A DNA stretch of 64,000 nt from Bemisia tabaci (GCF_918797505.1 NC_092796.1:28654098-28718097), one strand, 5' to 3'. Positions 10,398 to 21,075 are shown, counted from the stretch's first letter. Translations and numbers: made by a program. Notes: generated by a model not told the origin, from the letters alone.

Positions 10398-10637
10398 CTG
10401 CCTGATAGGGAAAAACGCCGTATGAGCCTGCAGGAGTTGCCAAATTTTCTCGAATAAAAAATTAATTTTTGAGAAAAGTCACGAGTATTATACCTTGAAA
10501 TTTCCACAAACTTTAGATTAAATTCTTCGCAAAATTGGAAGGAAAATATCCAAAAGTTTCCTCAAAAATCAATTTATTATCGAAGGACACTTGGCAACGC
10601 CTAAAGGCTCATACGTTGTTGTTCCTCAGGACGGCAG
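10398..10637. mobile_element. Family A MITE with TTTT target duplication
   Basis: Starts CTGCCTGATAGGGAAAAACG and ends CCTCAGGACGGCAG. TTTT on both sides (10394-10397, 10638-10641) fits the 4-bp duplication of the family, although a T run could arise by chance. Confidence 0.7.
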
Positions 10638-10789
10638 TTTTGGTGTCGTTATTCGCAGATCATAAATTTGCGTATGAATTGGCGGATCACCGCTCGCTAA
10701 TCTGAGCGCTCGGCGTCGCTTAAAGGGGCAGTGAAGTTTTGCGGAGGAGGATGAGGCAGGGGTGGGGGAGTGTAAAGCGTCAAGCGTCA

Positions 10790-10790
<1 letters not shown>

Positions 10791-10860
<70 letters not shown>
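10791..10860. repeat. 70-nt C homopolymer
   Basis: Seventy consecutive C residues, followed by ACACACATAACTACC and another short C run. The word CGTCAAGCGTCATC stands on both sides (about 10778 and 10892). The frames through it (polyproline or polyglycine) are artefacts of composition. The true length in the genome is uncertain because assemblers handle such runs poorly. Confidence 0.9.
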
Positions 10861-11178
10861 ACACACATAACTACCACCACCCCCCCCCACCCGTCAAGCG
10901 TCATCAGAGGGCAACGGAGACTTCTTAATTTGACTTCACTAAATATTTATCCATCGGTTTCTTCGTCAGAACCAGGCTTATCTTTTTGGAATGCTTTTCC
11001 CAATGACCGGTTATCAAACGGTCCTCTTGTCACGATCTATGAAGTCTGTAAAATTAACCCTTTGAGAGCAATAAACGATTTATGGCTTAAGTCCTGTGTG
11101 GCACTAAGTTGCATCGAAGCAACAAATAGTTTGGTTAGGAGACTAATCTTTAAAAATAATAAAAAAAAAATCAATTTA

Positions 11179-12127
11179 CCCTGGTAAAAATTGGCAGTAG
11201 AATCTGTTCCAAAATACCATAGACCTACGGCCGGCTGTAAGATTTCCAATAGCTTCAATAGCCGGCTACACAATTTCTTATAGCCTTTTATAGCCGAATT
11301 AAGAGACTCAGTCAGGCGATAAAGTGTATGCTAAACGTCACTAATTACGGATGCTAGGACTTAGTGAGTTTTTGGTTCTCCACTGCTCTCTTTTTGGACC
11401 GTAGTATCTTGATTTATTTTGCGAGGAAAGCTCCGTACTTTTGATGGATGCCTGCCATTCCTAATATATTAGAGCGCCTTCAGTTTCGTATGATACTGTG
11501 CAATACCTCTGGTGTGAAATAGTTGCTTCAAGCGCCGTGGCACGCTGCGGTGCGGCAGGCGGGCAGCCAGCGCGAAACGCGCATTGGCGCCTACAAACCT
11601 AACAGGGATACTTCACGCGTTGCGCAATGCGTGAAGTATCCCTGTTAGGTTTGTAGGCGCCAGTGCGTCGCCGCTCCGCTTTGTGTTAGGTTGTAATATT
11701 TAATCTGGCGGAGCCAGCGTTATTCAACTCATGATTTTGAAATGTTTGCACATCCTGTATGGATTATTCTCGTTTTAATTGATGAAAAAAATATGTATTA
11801 AAGGAAAATATAACGTGTGTTTTGTAAATATTAAGGTGGTTCCGTATCAAACATAATGATTTCCAAATCACACGAATTTCTACACAATTTCTTATAGCCT
11901 TTTTTAATCGATGGCAGAAAAGCAACAGCCAGGCGATAAAGTGTAAAGCCCGGCTACAGGAACTGTAGCCCGGCTGCATAATTTTTTATCGCTTCGTATA
12001 GCTCGGCCGTATTATTTTCTCCGCATTCTACAGCCAGCTATATGATTTTCTGTAGCCTTCTTTAGCCGGCTGTAAGAATTCCTATGGTATTTTGAAACGC
12101 AGCTCCTTTCTCTAATTTTTACCAGGG
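11179..12127. mobile_element. CCCTGG-ended element, 949 bp, TA flanks
   Basis: Ends CCCTGGTAAAAATT and its complement AATTTTTACCAGGG, with TA outside both ends. Subterminal CCAAAATACCATAG faces CTATGGTATTTTG, and several AGCCGGCTGTA/TAGCCGGCTACA words lie inside. A 76-bp near-perfect palindrome at 11586-11661 sits near the centre and contains the TACTTCACGC module twice in opposite orientation. The second copy is at 50740-51676. No transposase frame. Confidence 0.75.
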
Positions 12128-13099
12128 TAGGTCTCCATTTTTTTAATATCCTAAGAATAATGTGTTAACATAGTTTTTTTCCTCCCTTATCTGAATTATT
12201 TTACGCATCGACCAGTTTATACTCGGAGAGATGAGAGAGAGGCTGGAGGGATATTTCCTCTCAAATCTTGGAGTTAGAGGACGGAATGTGAGGTGCAAAT
12301 GCAAGATGGAAGTGAAAAACTTAAGGGGAAGATGGGCAACAATGGGGAGAGTTAAAATCTAGCGTTTACTTCATAATAACGCATAGTTATTACTGCTGTA
12401 TAGGATACTTTTTTCATCAGCGCACTCTCGAAATGTTTGGTGCTGAGCTTATTACAAATTTTCAAACATTTTGAGAAAGAAAATCCAAATCTATTTCCAA
12501 TAAAATCATTAAGATTTCATGAAATAACCATTCATTTTGAAGAACCAAAAGATTAATTTCCTCGTTTTGGCTTCCAACGAAACCTGTTCCTGCTCAAATT
12601 TGAGCCTTAAGTTGTTTGACATAAGTTCATCGATTCATCGCTTGAGTCCAACTATCTGATATCCTCCGATGCTATATCCCTAGATTCTAGCTTTTCATTC
12701 TTTCCCGACTCGAAGCTCGAACAGGTTTCTTTTGTTCGAGGAATCGGTGGAAGTCAAAATTAATGAGGCTCATATGATTCGTTACGCTAGAATGGATAGA
12801 GAAAGAAAGAGGTCACACTTTCACATTGGTCATTATTTCCTTGTTCCATACTCCTCGGAGTAGGAGAATCCGAGAACTTCTGTTAGATCACATGCAGAAA
12901 CAAAAAGTTACGTCGAAATTTCGATGGACCAAAACCACTGTAGCAAAAAGAAACGGGTGTAAAAGCATTTAAATGCTGCCAAATTTCACGGTTTTTCAGC
13001 AGAGGCAACCCTGGATTTCCTGCGTTTAAACCTGTGTGTCTAAAATAATCAAATTTTGTCTGGACAACTAAATTCTCCGAGAATAGATACATCTCCATA
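12128..13099. other. No gene recognised
   Basis: About 1 kb of A+T-rich sequence without repeat ends I can pair. A 71-codon minus-strand frame near 12883-13098 shows no domain. Confidence 0.4.
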
Positions 13100-13352
13100 G
13101 TGCCGTGCTAAGGAAGAACGCCATGTATGCCCTCAGACGTTGCCAAGTTCCCTCCGATAAAAACCGAATTTAGTAGGAAAATTTTGAATATTATTTTCCA
13201 AAATTTTCAGACAGTTTTGTACGCAATTTAATCTATAATATCTGAAAATCTCAAGCAAAAATATGCAAAACTCTCTTCAAAAATACATGTTCTATTCGGA
13301 AAAATTTGGCAACTCTCGTTTGTTCATACGGCGTTTTTCCTTAGCACGGCAG
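13100..13352. mobile_element. Family A MITE with CATA target duplication
   Basis: 253 bp, from GTGCCGTGCTAAGGAAGAAC to CGTTTTTCCTTAGCACGGCA plus G. CATA lies at 13096-13099 and again at 13353-13356. This is one of the best-preserved members. Confidence 0.85.
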
Positions 13353-13475
13353 CATAGATTTAAAAGGAGGAGCAATGTTGCCATCTTGCTGGATCCAGCA
13401 ATGTTTACCCCACTGACCATAAAATAAAACATGAGAGGAATGTCTACACGGAGGAAAAACCTTCGTGCATGGGAC

Positions 13476-13909
13476 CATAGGCGGTTCTACGGGGGTGCCA
13501 GTGGGTGCCAGGCACCCCCAAGCAAAAATTAAGTACGGTTATCGAAACCGTTAAAATACTGCTTTTAAAGATTCTGTATTCGCTTACACTGAGAAAAAAT
13601 CCCAGCAATTAATTGAAAATGTTTTAAACAGAATTAAAATTGAAAGCCGTGTCTTACAAAGATTCCACTGTTTTTTTTTATGGCAAGATTGTACTTTTGA
13701 TGGGAAGTTGTGCTAAAAATTTTCTAAATTGAATTTGCAGGTATTTAAGTGGAGGGGAAGGAGAGAAAAAGAGAAAGGACGGTAGGGGAGGGATACAACT
13801 TGAGGGCCGAAACTTAGGCCTCCCCTGAGCGACCGTCCCCTTTGGAGCCGGTCTCGGACATTTTCCACCTCTGGGCACCCCCAAGAATGAAGGTCTAGAA
13901 CCGCCTATG
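13476..13909. mobile_element. hAT element (CATAGGCGGTTCT ends), perfect 8-bp duplication
   Basis: 434 bp with inverted ends CATAGGCGGTTCTA and TAGAACCGCCTATG. CATGGGAC is duplicated exactly at 13468-13475 and 13910-13917. GGCACCCCCAAG occurs near both ends. No complete transposase frame is present. Confidence 0.85.
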
Positions 13910-14460
13910 CATGGGACCCGAACTTGAGGCCATTTGGATCTCTGAAGTTTTCGGATCACGCATCCGAAAACTTGAGGTCCAGCTGCGTTCGGGTCAGACA
14001 TCTGAAGTACGTCGGTATCTACCGAAGGGTTCGGGTCAGACATCTTAATAATTCGGGTACTACAAAAGTACTCCAGGTGTCTGACCCGAACTTTCGCAGC
14101 TTGACTTATAGTTTTCGGGTGCGTCATCCGAAAACTTCAGAGATCCATACCCTAGTAGCAGAGTTATATAAAAAATTTGTTTTTAAAAGTATAAACCGTA
14201 AATAACCACAAGCTAAAGAATATTCATTGTTTATGTAATGGATGTAAAGTTTTTTAGTTAAAAGTTTACTAAAAAACTTATTTTATTATGTAACCCTTAG
14301 TATAAAAGTTATATAACCAAATTCAAAGAGTGTATAAAATGAATTTTCATTATTCTTCCTGGCTGGTAGCGCACTCTAGTTATGAAGTGTGCAAGTTTTC
14401 ATATGCGTTACTACCAGGTGGTGGATCATCGTAGAGTTGTGACTTACCTTAAATCCGCGC

Positions 14461-14543
14461 CGTCCTAGTCGGGATTAGAACCCACGCTTCGGGATGGAGT
14501 TGCAATCCGAAGTCCAGTACTTTACCACCAGACCAGCCAGGCT
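14461..14543 (-). other. tRNA-like sequence
   Basis: On the minus strand TGGTCTGGTGGTAAAGTACT is a good A-box and D-arm, and GTGGGTTCTAATCCCGAC is a B-box and T-arm at normal distance. The acceptor ends do not pair well. Best read as a tRNA-derived pseudogene or SINE head. Confidence 0.5.
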
Positions 14544-15241
14544 TGATATGAATGGGCCCCTAAATTCAATCTCTTAACTATCGCAGGCCTCTGAGTCCGT
14601 AATATTTTGTTTATTGACGGATTCTTATGATATTTTACCAGACTTTATTATTTATTATTTATTTATTTATTGTTTTTTATTTCATGATGTAATTTTTTCA
14701 TTTTCATTTTTTTTAACTCTCTCTCATTTTTTTAGCTCTCTCTTTTTTTAACTATCATGATTTTTAACTATCATTTTTTCTAACTCTCTCTATTTTTTTT
14801 TAACTCTCATTTTTTTAACTCTCTCTCTCTCTCTATTTTTTAACTTTATAATTGCGTCTTTTTCCAGTTTTAATTATTTGGGCCTTTTTCTAGTTTGAAT
14901 TTATGTCGATGTATTTATGTTATTTATTTATTATTATTATCATTTCCTTTTTTTAAATTTTTATAATATTAATTTAAACATTTTAAAAAAAATCAAAATT
15001 TTTAAAATAATATTTAATAATATTTTTAAAATATTAACAAAAATAATTATGATATACTTTAAAAATATTATAAAATATTATTTTAAAAATTTTAATTTTT
15101 TATATTTTTAATATATTTTTAAAATGTTTTAAAAATATTCATTGATTGTATTTCAAAAGTACTTTTGAAAATATTTTAAAAATACATGAAAAACATTTTA
15201 AAAATATATTAAATTTCAATATTTTTAAAATATTGCTGTCT

Positions 15242-15294
15242 AACTGGGCAGGGTTATGAGCCAGACACGCTACCAACTGAGGTAACAGGGCTCC
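15242..15294 (-). other. Truncated tRNA-like sequence
   Basis: On the minus strand, CCTCAGTTGGTAGCGTGTCT resembles a D-arm and GGCTCATAACC resembles an anticodon loop with CAT. It ends before any T-arm, where the A/T-rich block begins. Confidence 0.45.
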
Positions 15295-15780
15295 TCGGAT
15301 TGTGTGCCGAGATATCCCCTTTTAACTCGTCTCGGAGCCATTAGTACCTCTAATAATACCTATCCCACGCAGTCCGAGAGTCGAGGGTGTTCATTGAAAT
15401 GAGATCATCATCATCATTCATGAAAATGAGATAGGTTTACGTTAAAGTCATTCAGGTCATTTATATAACAGTTATAATAAGCAAATTAAGCAAAAGGATA
15501 CTATACGTATAAAGAAAATTTATAAAAACCCTTCCTCAATTATATAAATTTTATATAAACGTTATCTTCTGAAAATATGAATAATTATTTTCATGGGCAT
15601 TTTATATAAAACTTATATACACGATATATAAACTTTAGTTAAAATGGTGATTATATAACCGGTATTAATTCCTTATACGTTTGTTAGGAAGGGGAAAGTG
15701 AATCATGCTACTAGATGACCTCAACTTCGGGTCCCACGCACGAATTTTTTTCTCCGTGTAACGCAGCTAGGTTGATTCTA

Positions 15781-16014
15781 GTTAAATTTCAAATTTGGCA
15801 ACGTCTGAGTCAGTAGCGTGGCGTGCTTTGCGATCTATCGATATTTCCTCATTTGATGCTGTGGTAAATAATCGATTCTTAAGATGTTCGCTGCGAAACA
15901 CCCTGTTTATCGATACTTTTTCATAGGTTTAAATGGCCGATAAATCGATCTATCTCAAACTACGCCACGCCATTGGTCTGAGTACTCATAGGACGTTTCT
16001 CTTTAGCGCGGCAG
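15781..16014. mobile_element. Family A right half with a hAT MITE inside
   Basis: AAATTTGGCAACGTCTGAG before the insertion and GTACTCATAGGACG...TTTAGCGCGGCAG after it make the family A right end. The left half is missing next to the CACGGAG element. Confidence 0.6.
15811..15975. mobile_element. AGTGGCG-family hAT MITE, perfect 8-bp duplication
   Basis: 165 bp, from CAGTAGCGTGGCGTGCTTTG to TACGCCACGCCATTG. GTCTGAGT is duplicated exactly at 15803-15810 and 15976-15983. This copy fixes the duplication size for the family and shows insertion into a family A element. Confidence 0.9.
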
Positions 16015-16438
16015 AAATCGCGGTCCCTCGCGGAGCGAATCATGTCGCGGAACTAGGATGGTAGGTGAAGTAACACCGAAACTCCTCCTGCCTTGCCGCC
16101 ACCGGAGAGAGCACAGACTCGATAATGTTGCTTGATTATTCCTAAAGAAAGTATATATTTAGGAACAGATTAATTTTTTTTTCCTCCTTCCGATGACAGT
16201 GCTGAGCCTCCTCCCGCCATCCACCCCCCTCATTCCGCGAGTAGGTACACGACCTCAGCATAAATAGATCCCGATCCGCTGTTGTCGCTCTCTCAGAAAG
16301 CTCGGATTTGTATTTTTAACTTTCAGACTTTCCCACCAAAATAATGAACGAACAAGACGGGGGATCGACGGTCGAATCATGATTTGTTGCTGGAGACATT
16401 GGATCGTATTCGATAGTGGTTCGATGTATCGTCTGGTT
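16015..16438. other. No gene recognised
   Basis: Mixed-composition spacer without a supported frame or element end. Confidence 0.4.
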
Positions 16439-16664
16439 CACTGGAAAAAAAACATATTGGATCTAGAGTCCAGACTCTTAAAAACATCGACAAGAAAAAG
16501 TGCTCTTGATTCAATCAGAATCTAGCTTAAATCAAGAACCAAGCCTCTTAATCTAAGCGGATTTCGTTTTGATTCAAGCAAAAATCCGATTGAATCAATA
16601 GTATTTTTTCTTGTCAATGTTTTCAAGAGTCTGGACTCTAGATCCAATGTGTTTTTTTCCAGTG
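16439..16664. mobile_element. CACTGG-ended MITE, TT flanks
   Basis: 226 bp. Ends CACTGGAAAAAAAACATATT and the complement of CCAATGTGTTTTTTTCCAGTG without its last base. Inner words GAGTCCAGACTCTTAAAAAC and TTCAAGAGTCTGGACTC face each other, and two inverted GATTCAAGC/GCTTAAATC words lie in the centre. TT duplicates at 16437-16438 and 16665-16666. Relatives: 58538, 59223 and 63455. Confidence 0.85.
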
Positions 16665-16834
16665 TTCAAAACAATTGAGCATAACCTCAAACTTTTTTTT
16701 TTTTTAAATGTATTTTTGCAGTTTATTTGGCTTCTATTCCAGTTTAGGAATCTACAGCTTTCTATAGACAAGAGATTAACGTAGAGATTATTTTTTTGTT
16801 GCCAGTAGACAACAGGGGGATTTTTTGCACATGC

Positions 16835-17268
16835 TAGAGTCCCGTTATACCCAGAGTTACGGCATCTCACTTTTGGTTGGGCTGAAAGTGGCCTAAAAAA
16901 AATGCAATTCTGATTGGTTCTCGCTCATGGAGTCACGAATGAGTGCACCAAGATGGCGGTACCTCGAATGTGAACAAAAATAATGAAAATATAACCAAAT
17001 TGTGGTTAATCAAGAGTGAATTGTTATTTTCATAGCACCAAAATGAAAATAGATTAAGAAATGATTCAAAAATCAATCTAATTTTATCTTATTGCAATTT
17101 CTTTGGTCAGGTTTTGTTGATGTTGTTGTTTTTGGATGACAGACATCGCAGGATTCCTTATCCTAATCCTCAATATCGTTCGTTTGGGTGCACACTTCTG
17201 TGACACCATGGCCAGCCCAGGCCAGCTGATAATCGAGATGTCTTAACTCTGGGTATAAAGGAACTCTA
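16835..17268. mobile_element. hAT element (TAGAGTCCC ends), perfect 8-bp duplication
   Basis: 434 bp from TAGAGTCCCGTTATACCCAG to the complement of TAGAGTTCCTTTATACCCAG. GCACATGC is duplicated exactly at 16827-16834 and 17269-17276. Same end type as 18152-18473. No transposase frame. Confidence 0.9.
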
Positions 17269-17600
17269 GCACATGCTGTGGAGGACCTTACGATAATGCT
17301 ATTTCCCTCATGAGACGAGGTTGGCTGAGTAAAAAGGATCATAAAGAAAATGTCCTGCCGAACTAATTATTCAGGACCGAGGCAAAAATCCTAGACAGAT
17401 TATTGAAGCCGAGTGTATCGGTTGCAAATATTCAATGTTTTTCAGCGATTTTGTCTCGGCTGGCACCGACGCTCGGGACTGGATCTGGCACCACAAACAT
17501 GTCAGATCGTCGGGTGATCTCTCCTGCTTCTCGCTCCTCGGGACCTCAGGGTTCGGGGGACCAAGGACCTATTCTTAGAAGCGAGAGTCGTTGCGCACCT

Positions 17601-17839
17601 CCACGCCGCACATTGGATCGCGTCAATACGAGAGGTCGGACAAAATTTGGAAACTTTAAACGCTTATAACTCCGCTTATACAAACTTTGAGGGTTTAAGA
17701 GTAGTTCCATTCGTTTTCGCGTGAAATTTTCTTTTGGGAGCAGCCTTGAAATTTAAAATGTGACGAATTAAATATCAAATTTTGGTTAAAACTTTCATGT
17801 CCGACCTCTCTAATTGACCTGACCCATTGTGCGGCGTGG
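17601..17839. mobile_element. Family D (GTCGGAC) MITE
   Basis: Ends CCACGCCGCACATTGGATCG and CCCATTGTGCGGCGTGG. Inner GAGAGGTCGGAC and GTCCGACCTCTC are inverted. The core is in the opposite orientation to the 6408 copy. Confidence 0.7.
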
Positions 17840-18151
17840 TCGAGTCGAGCGCGGGCGCCTGCGGCAACAGATGCTTCAGCAATTGATTTGGAAACCAAGG
17901 AAATTAGCCCGAACCGAAAAGCTGTCAGATTTTATGGTAATGTTGATAAGATAAATGAGGACCGAAGCCGCGCTGCGCATGCGCCACCGCCGACATGAGC
18001 GCCAGCGCCCCTCCCGCGCGCACGTGCCACCGCTGATCCTTCAGGCCGTTTCAGCCGCCTTGTCACCGTACAACCGTGAATGTCCACCATCCACGTGGGC
18101 ACCGTATCTTTACTCTCACCAAAAACAATTCATTTTCTCGTTTGCTCTGCT

Positions 18152-18473
18152 TAGAGTCCCTTTATACTGAGAGTCAAGACAACCCCCCCCCCCCCCCCCT
18201 CATGGAACAACAAACGGGAATAAAGATTACACAAATTGAACGTTTTTCGTGATCTTTGATCGGCCCATTCTCAAATTCCTCTCTCCGTTCCCAGTATCAT
18301 TCCATTTGTTCCTTGTCGAAACCGTAATTCCTCGGTCCATTCCAGATTATAATCTTTGCAATTGGTGAAAATTTAATCTTTATTCCCGTTTGTGACACTG
18401 TGGAGGCCTAAAATACGGGAACCAATCAGAAATGGATTCACATTGTCTTGACTCTCAGTACGAAGGGACTCTA
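18152..18473. mobile_element. hAT element (TAGAGTCCC ends), perfect 8-bp duplication
   Basis: 322 bp, from TAGAGTCCCTTTATACTGAG to the complement of TAGAGTCCCTTCGTACTGAG. GCTCTGCT is duplicated exactly at 18144-18151 and 18474-18481. Contains a C run at about 18183-18199. Confidence 0.9.
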
Positions 18474-18553
18474 GCTCTGCTTATTAGAGTAACTTTGCAG
18501 GGAGAGTCCTCGGGGGTCACGCTTCCTGGCCACTGCGCGGTCCAACCCCCGTA

Positions 18554-18805
18554 CTGCTGGGCTGAGGAAAAACGCCGGATGTACAAACGGAAGTTGCCAA
18601 ATTTCCTCTGATAAAATGTTTATTTTTAAGAAAAGCTAAAAATATTTTTCCATGAAAGTTTCAGACACCTCACATCAACTTACGAACAAAGTTCTCCGAA
18701 AAATAGAAAGCGAAATATTCATAAATTTTCCCGAATATTCGTGTTTCGTCAAGGGAAATTTGGCAACATCTAAAGGCTCCTACGGCATTTTTCTTAGTAC
18801 AACAA
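18554..18805. mobile_element. Family A MITE
   Basis: 252 bp, from CTGCTGGGCTGAGGAAAAAC to TTTTTCTTAGTACAACAA. Flanks CGTA and CGTT match at 3 of 4 positions. Confidence 0.7.
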
Positions 18806-19080
18806 CGTTTGTGTGAATGGGCACCGTGAAATCCAGCGGGAAATTCGGCGTCTCTGCCGCGCCACCCTGCGCCCACCGAAACCAAACAACTCGCGCGCAG
18901 CTAGTAGTTTTATTGGCTGATTATCCGTGCCGTCTCATCCAAAATTAATATCCTCGTTCGTCTTGTTCTGTGGGTCTAATTCTCGGATTTGTCCGTCCAC
19001 TGCCACACTGGGTCTCTAGTCCGTCCGGTTGTCAGATTCACCATGCGGTTTGTTTTTGTCAGCCTGTAAACACTACTAGC

Positions 19081-19675
19081 AAAAATTCACCGTACTTTGC
19101 GCGAACTATAAGTTTCGTAAACCTATCTCTGCGTGGACAAGGCCTTCCATTCATAAGAAATTAATGAAAAAATTATGAAAGAACAAACATAAATATGGTT
19201 TAATGATTTTAACTTCTGCCGCCGCGCCGCGGAGACCACACCGTGTTTGGAGCAATGCGTGAAGTATTCCAACAGTTTTGTAGGCGCTATGAGTATCACG
19301 CCGACGACCGCTGCTGAACGCACTGTGTTTGACGCAATGCGTGAAGTATTCACGTAGTCTTGTAGGCGCTATGCGTTTCACGCTGACCGCACTGTGTTTG
19401 GCCAGTTTGGCGCAATACGTGAAGTATTCGTACAGTCTTGCAGGCGCTAATATGTGTTACATGCCGACCGCCGCGCCGAGGGCTTCTCCTTTTCATCTCA
19501 AGTCCGCGTCATCATTCCTCTCTCAGTCGCGCCGTTCCTGGCCAAATTGCGTGTTTAGTTCCTCTCTTAACTCGATTAATGAAAGGCGCTGTCTCTTGTA
19601 TCACCGAAAGACGACAAAATTAGAAATTACTATACTTTCAGGAAATGAGAGATTTTGCTTGTAATTTGTTTCTAA
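19081..19675. mobile_element. CAGGGCC hAT family, reversed and truncated copy
   Basis: Read on the minus strand it repeats the order seen at 60915-61682: TAGAAATTACTATAC-type start, GCAATTTGGCCAGGAACGGC, the TACTTCACGCATTGCG units, then AACCATATTTATGTTTGTTC. Three module units lie at about 19240-19450. Both hAT ends are missing, and it abuts the palindrome at 19676. Confidence 0.65.
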
Positions 19676-20132
19676 ATCACACCAAAAACACTTCCGTGTA
19701 AAAATGACCCGCCAAGCTAAAAATATAAATATTCGTCGCCTCAAAAGCAATGATATCAAATGAAGTAGACGCCAAGCAAATTTCCTGAATATAAATTGTA
19801 AGTTTCTCCTCCCTTCAACATTATTACCGGAAAAACGAAAATTATGGACAAAAAAAAATAATTTAAAAAAGGGATACAAATTTATCATCTTTTTTTGTAG
19901 TACAATTGTACAAAAAAAATGATAAATTTGTATCGGTTTTTTTAAATTATTTTTTTTTGTCCATAATTTTCGTTTTTCCGGTAATAATGTTGAAGGGAGG
20001 AGAAACTTACAATTTATATTCAGGAAATTTGCTTGGCGTCTACTTCATTTGATATCATTGCTTTTGAGGCGACGAATATTTATATTTTTAGCTTGGCGGG
20101 TCATTTTTACACGGAAGTGTTTTTGGTGTGAT
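19676..20132. repeat. 457-bp near-perfect palindrome
   Basis: Arms of about 220 bp read outward from GTACAATTGTAC at about 19900-19911. Landmarks ATCACACCAAAAACAC (left) and GTGTTTTTGGTGTGAT (right), and GCCAAGCAAATTTCCTG and CAGGAAATTTGCTTGGC, pair almost base for base. Transcription would give a long hairpin. Part of the arm (TATATTTTTAGCTTGGCGGG) recurs at 24148-24170. Confidence 0.85.
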
Positions 20133-21040
20133 ATCATGAAGTTTTTCGTATAAATGATCACAAACAAATAAAAGGAGCAGAATAGTCTGATTTTTATACC
20201 TACTTTTATTTCGTTTTCAATCTAAGAGAGATTTGAAAACTTCTGCAGTGTCTGATAGGGTATATAGGTATTGATGAGCACTTGAAAGGTACCTAATTAA
20301 TGAAATATAATGTAATTTCTTGACATTTTTAAAGCAAATTTTTAATAAAAATATTGGCCCGAATTTTAGCATCTTCCTCGATTCGAGACCTCGTTTGGAT
20401 CACCTCCAACTTTCACCTCCAACTTTCCTCAAGTGACTATCGCTGGAGGAAGTCTCGAGATTTTCGTAAGGGAGGTCCTGACGCCCCTTTAGGGAGATCT
20501 GAGGAAACTTTAAAAAAAGTGATGATTCTTTTTTCTGGCTGTAATTTTTTCACCAGGTGGGCGAGAAAAAAAAGCGTAGAAGGAAATTTTTTCTCATTGT
20601 CTTGATTCTCCTTCTTTTTCTAGAAACATTTCCATAAATTTATGCTATATTTCCCTTTAAAGAGAGACTAGAGGTCATGGATGTCCACTTTTATCCGAGC
20701 TGTCGATCATTCATCAAGTCATACTGAGCTGCTGTATTCTTATTTCTTTTTCAAAAAAGACTTAAGAGAACTCCAGTCTTGCTTCTGAAATGACTTGAGT
20801 GACACGCTTTTGGAGACGACTTAATTATGCCTTCATTGTCATTTACGCACTTATTTCGTCAAAAAGGATGTGAGCGGCCTGAGGCTTTTTGCCTCATAAA
20901 CCTATGTACATTCTGACAAGAAAATACGTAAGTACGTGGCTTTCGGTTAATGTTCTAGAATGGCTTAAGGGGCATTTTTTTTTAAATGAGCTAAGTCATC
21001 CGATCCTGTATTTTTATTGTTCAAGTAAGATTTACAAACT

Positions 21041-21075
<35 letters not shown>

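Larger units (their letters stand above)
14147..15709. repeat. A+T-rich insert with tRNA-like pieces
   Basis: The block interrupts the CACGGAG element between GAGATCCAT and ATGACCTCAACTTCGG. Its edges carry CTAGTAGCA and TGCTACTAG. The first part has TATATAA-type words. The centre (about 14640-15240) is almost pure A/T with ATTTTAAAAATATT words. Two tRNA-like stretches flank the A/T core. No coding frame is credible; the 64-codon frame at 14917 is a product of A/T composition. Confidence 0.5.
13447..15758. mobile_element. CACGGAG-ended palindromic element with two nested insertions
   Basis: Left end CACGGAGGAAAAACCTTCGT and right end ending ACGAATTTTTTTCTCCGTG, with TA at 13445-13446 and 15759-15760. 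Joining the left piece (13447-13475), the middle (13918-14146) and the right piece (about 15710-15758) gives a palindromic MITE whose middle carries paired GGATCTCTGAAGTTTTCGG words and repeated TTCGGGTCAGACATCT. A hAT element (13476-13909) and an A+T-rich block (about 14147-15709) interrupt it. A fragment of the same family lies near 43550-43670. Confidence 0.7.

Noticed and set aside
10626..11187. Polyproline/polyglycine frames on both strands
   Set aside because: They come only from the 70-nt C run and the short C runs next to it.
13678..14127. 149-codon minus-strand frame
   Set aside because: It crosses the junction between the hAT element and the CACGGAG palindrome; the repeated residues reflect the TTCGGGTCAGACATCT words.
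14600..15240. Mitochondrial or plastid insertion because of extreme A+T content
   Set aside because: No organelle gene, tRNA cluster or frame is visible; it looks like low-complexity A/T repeat.
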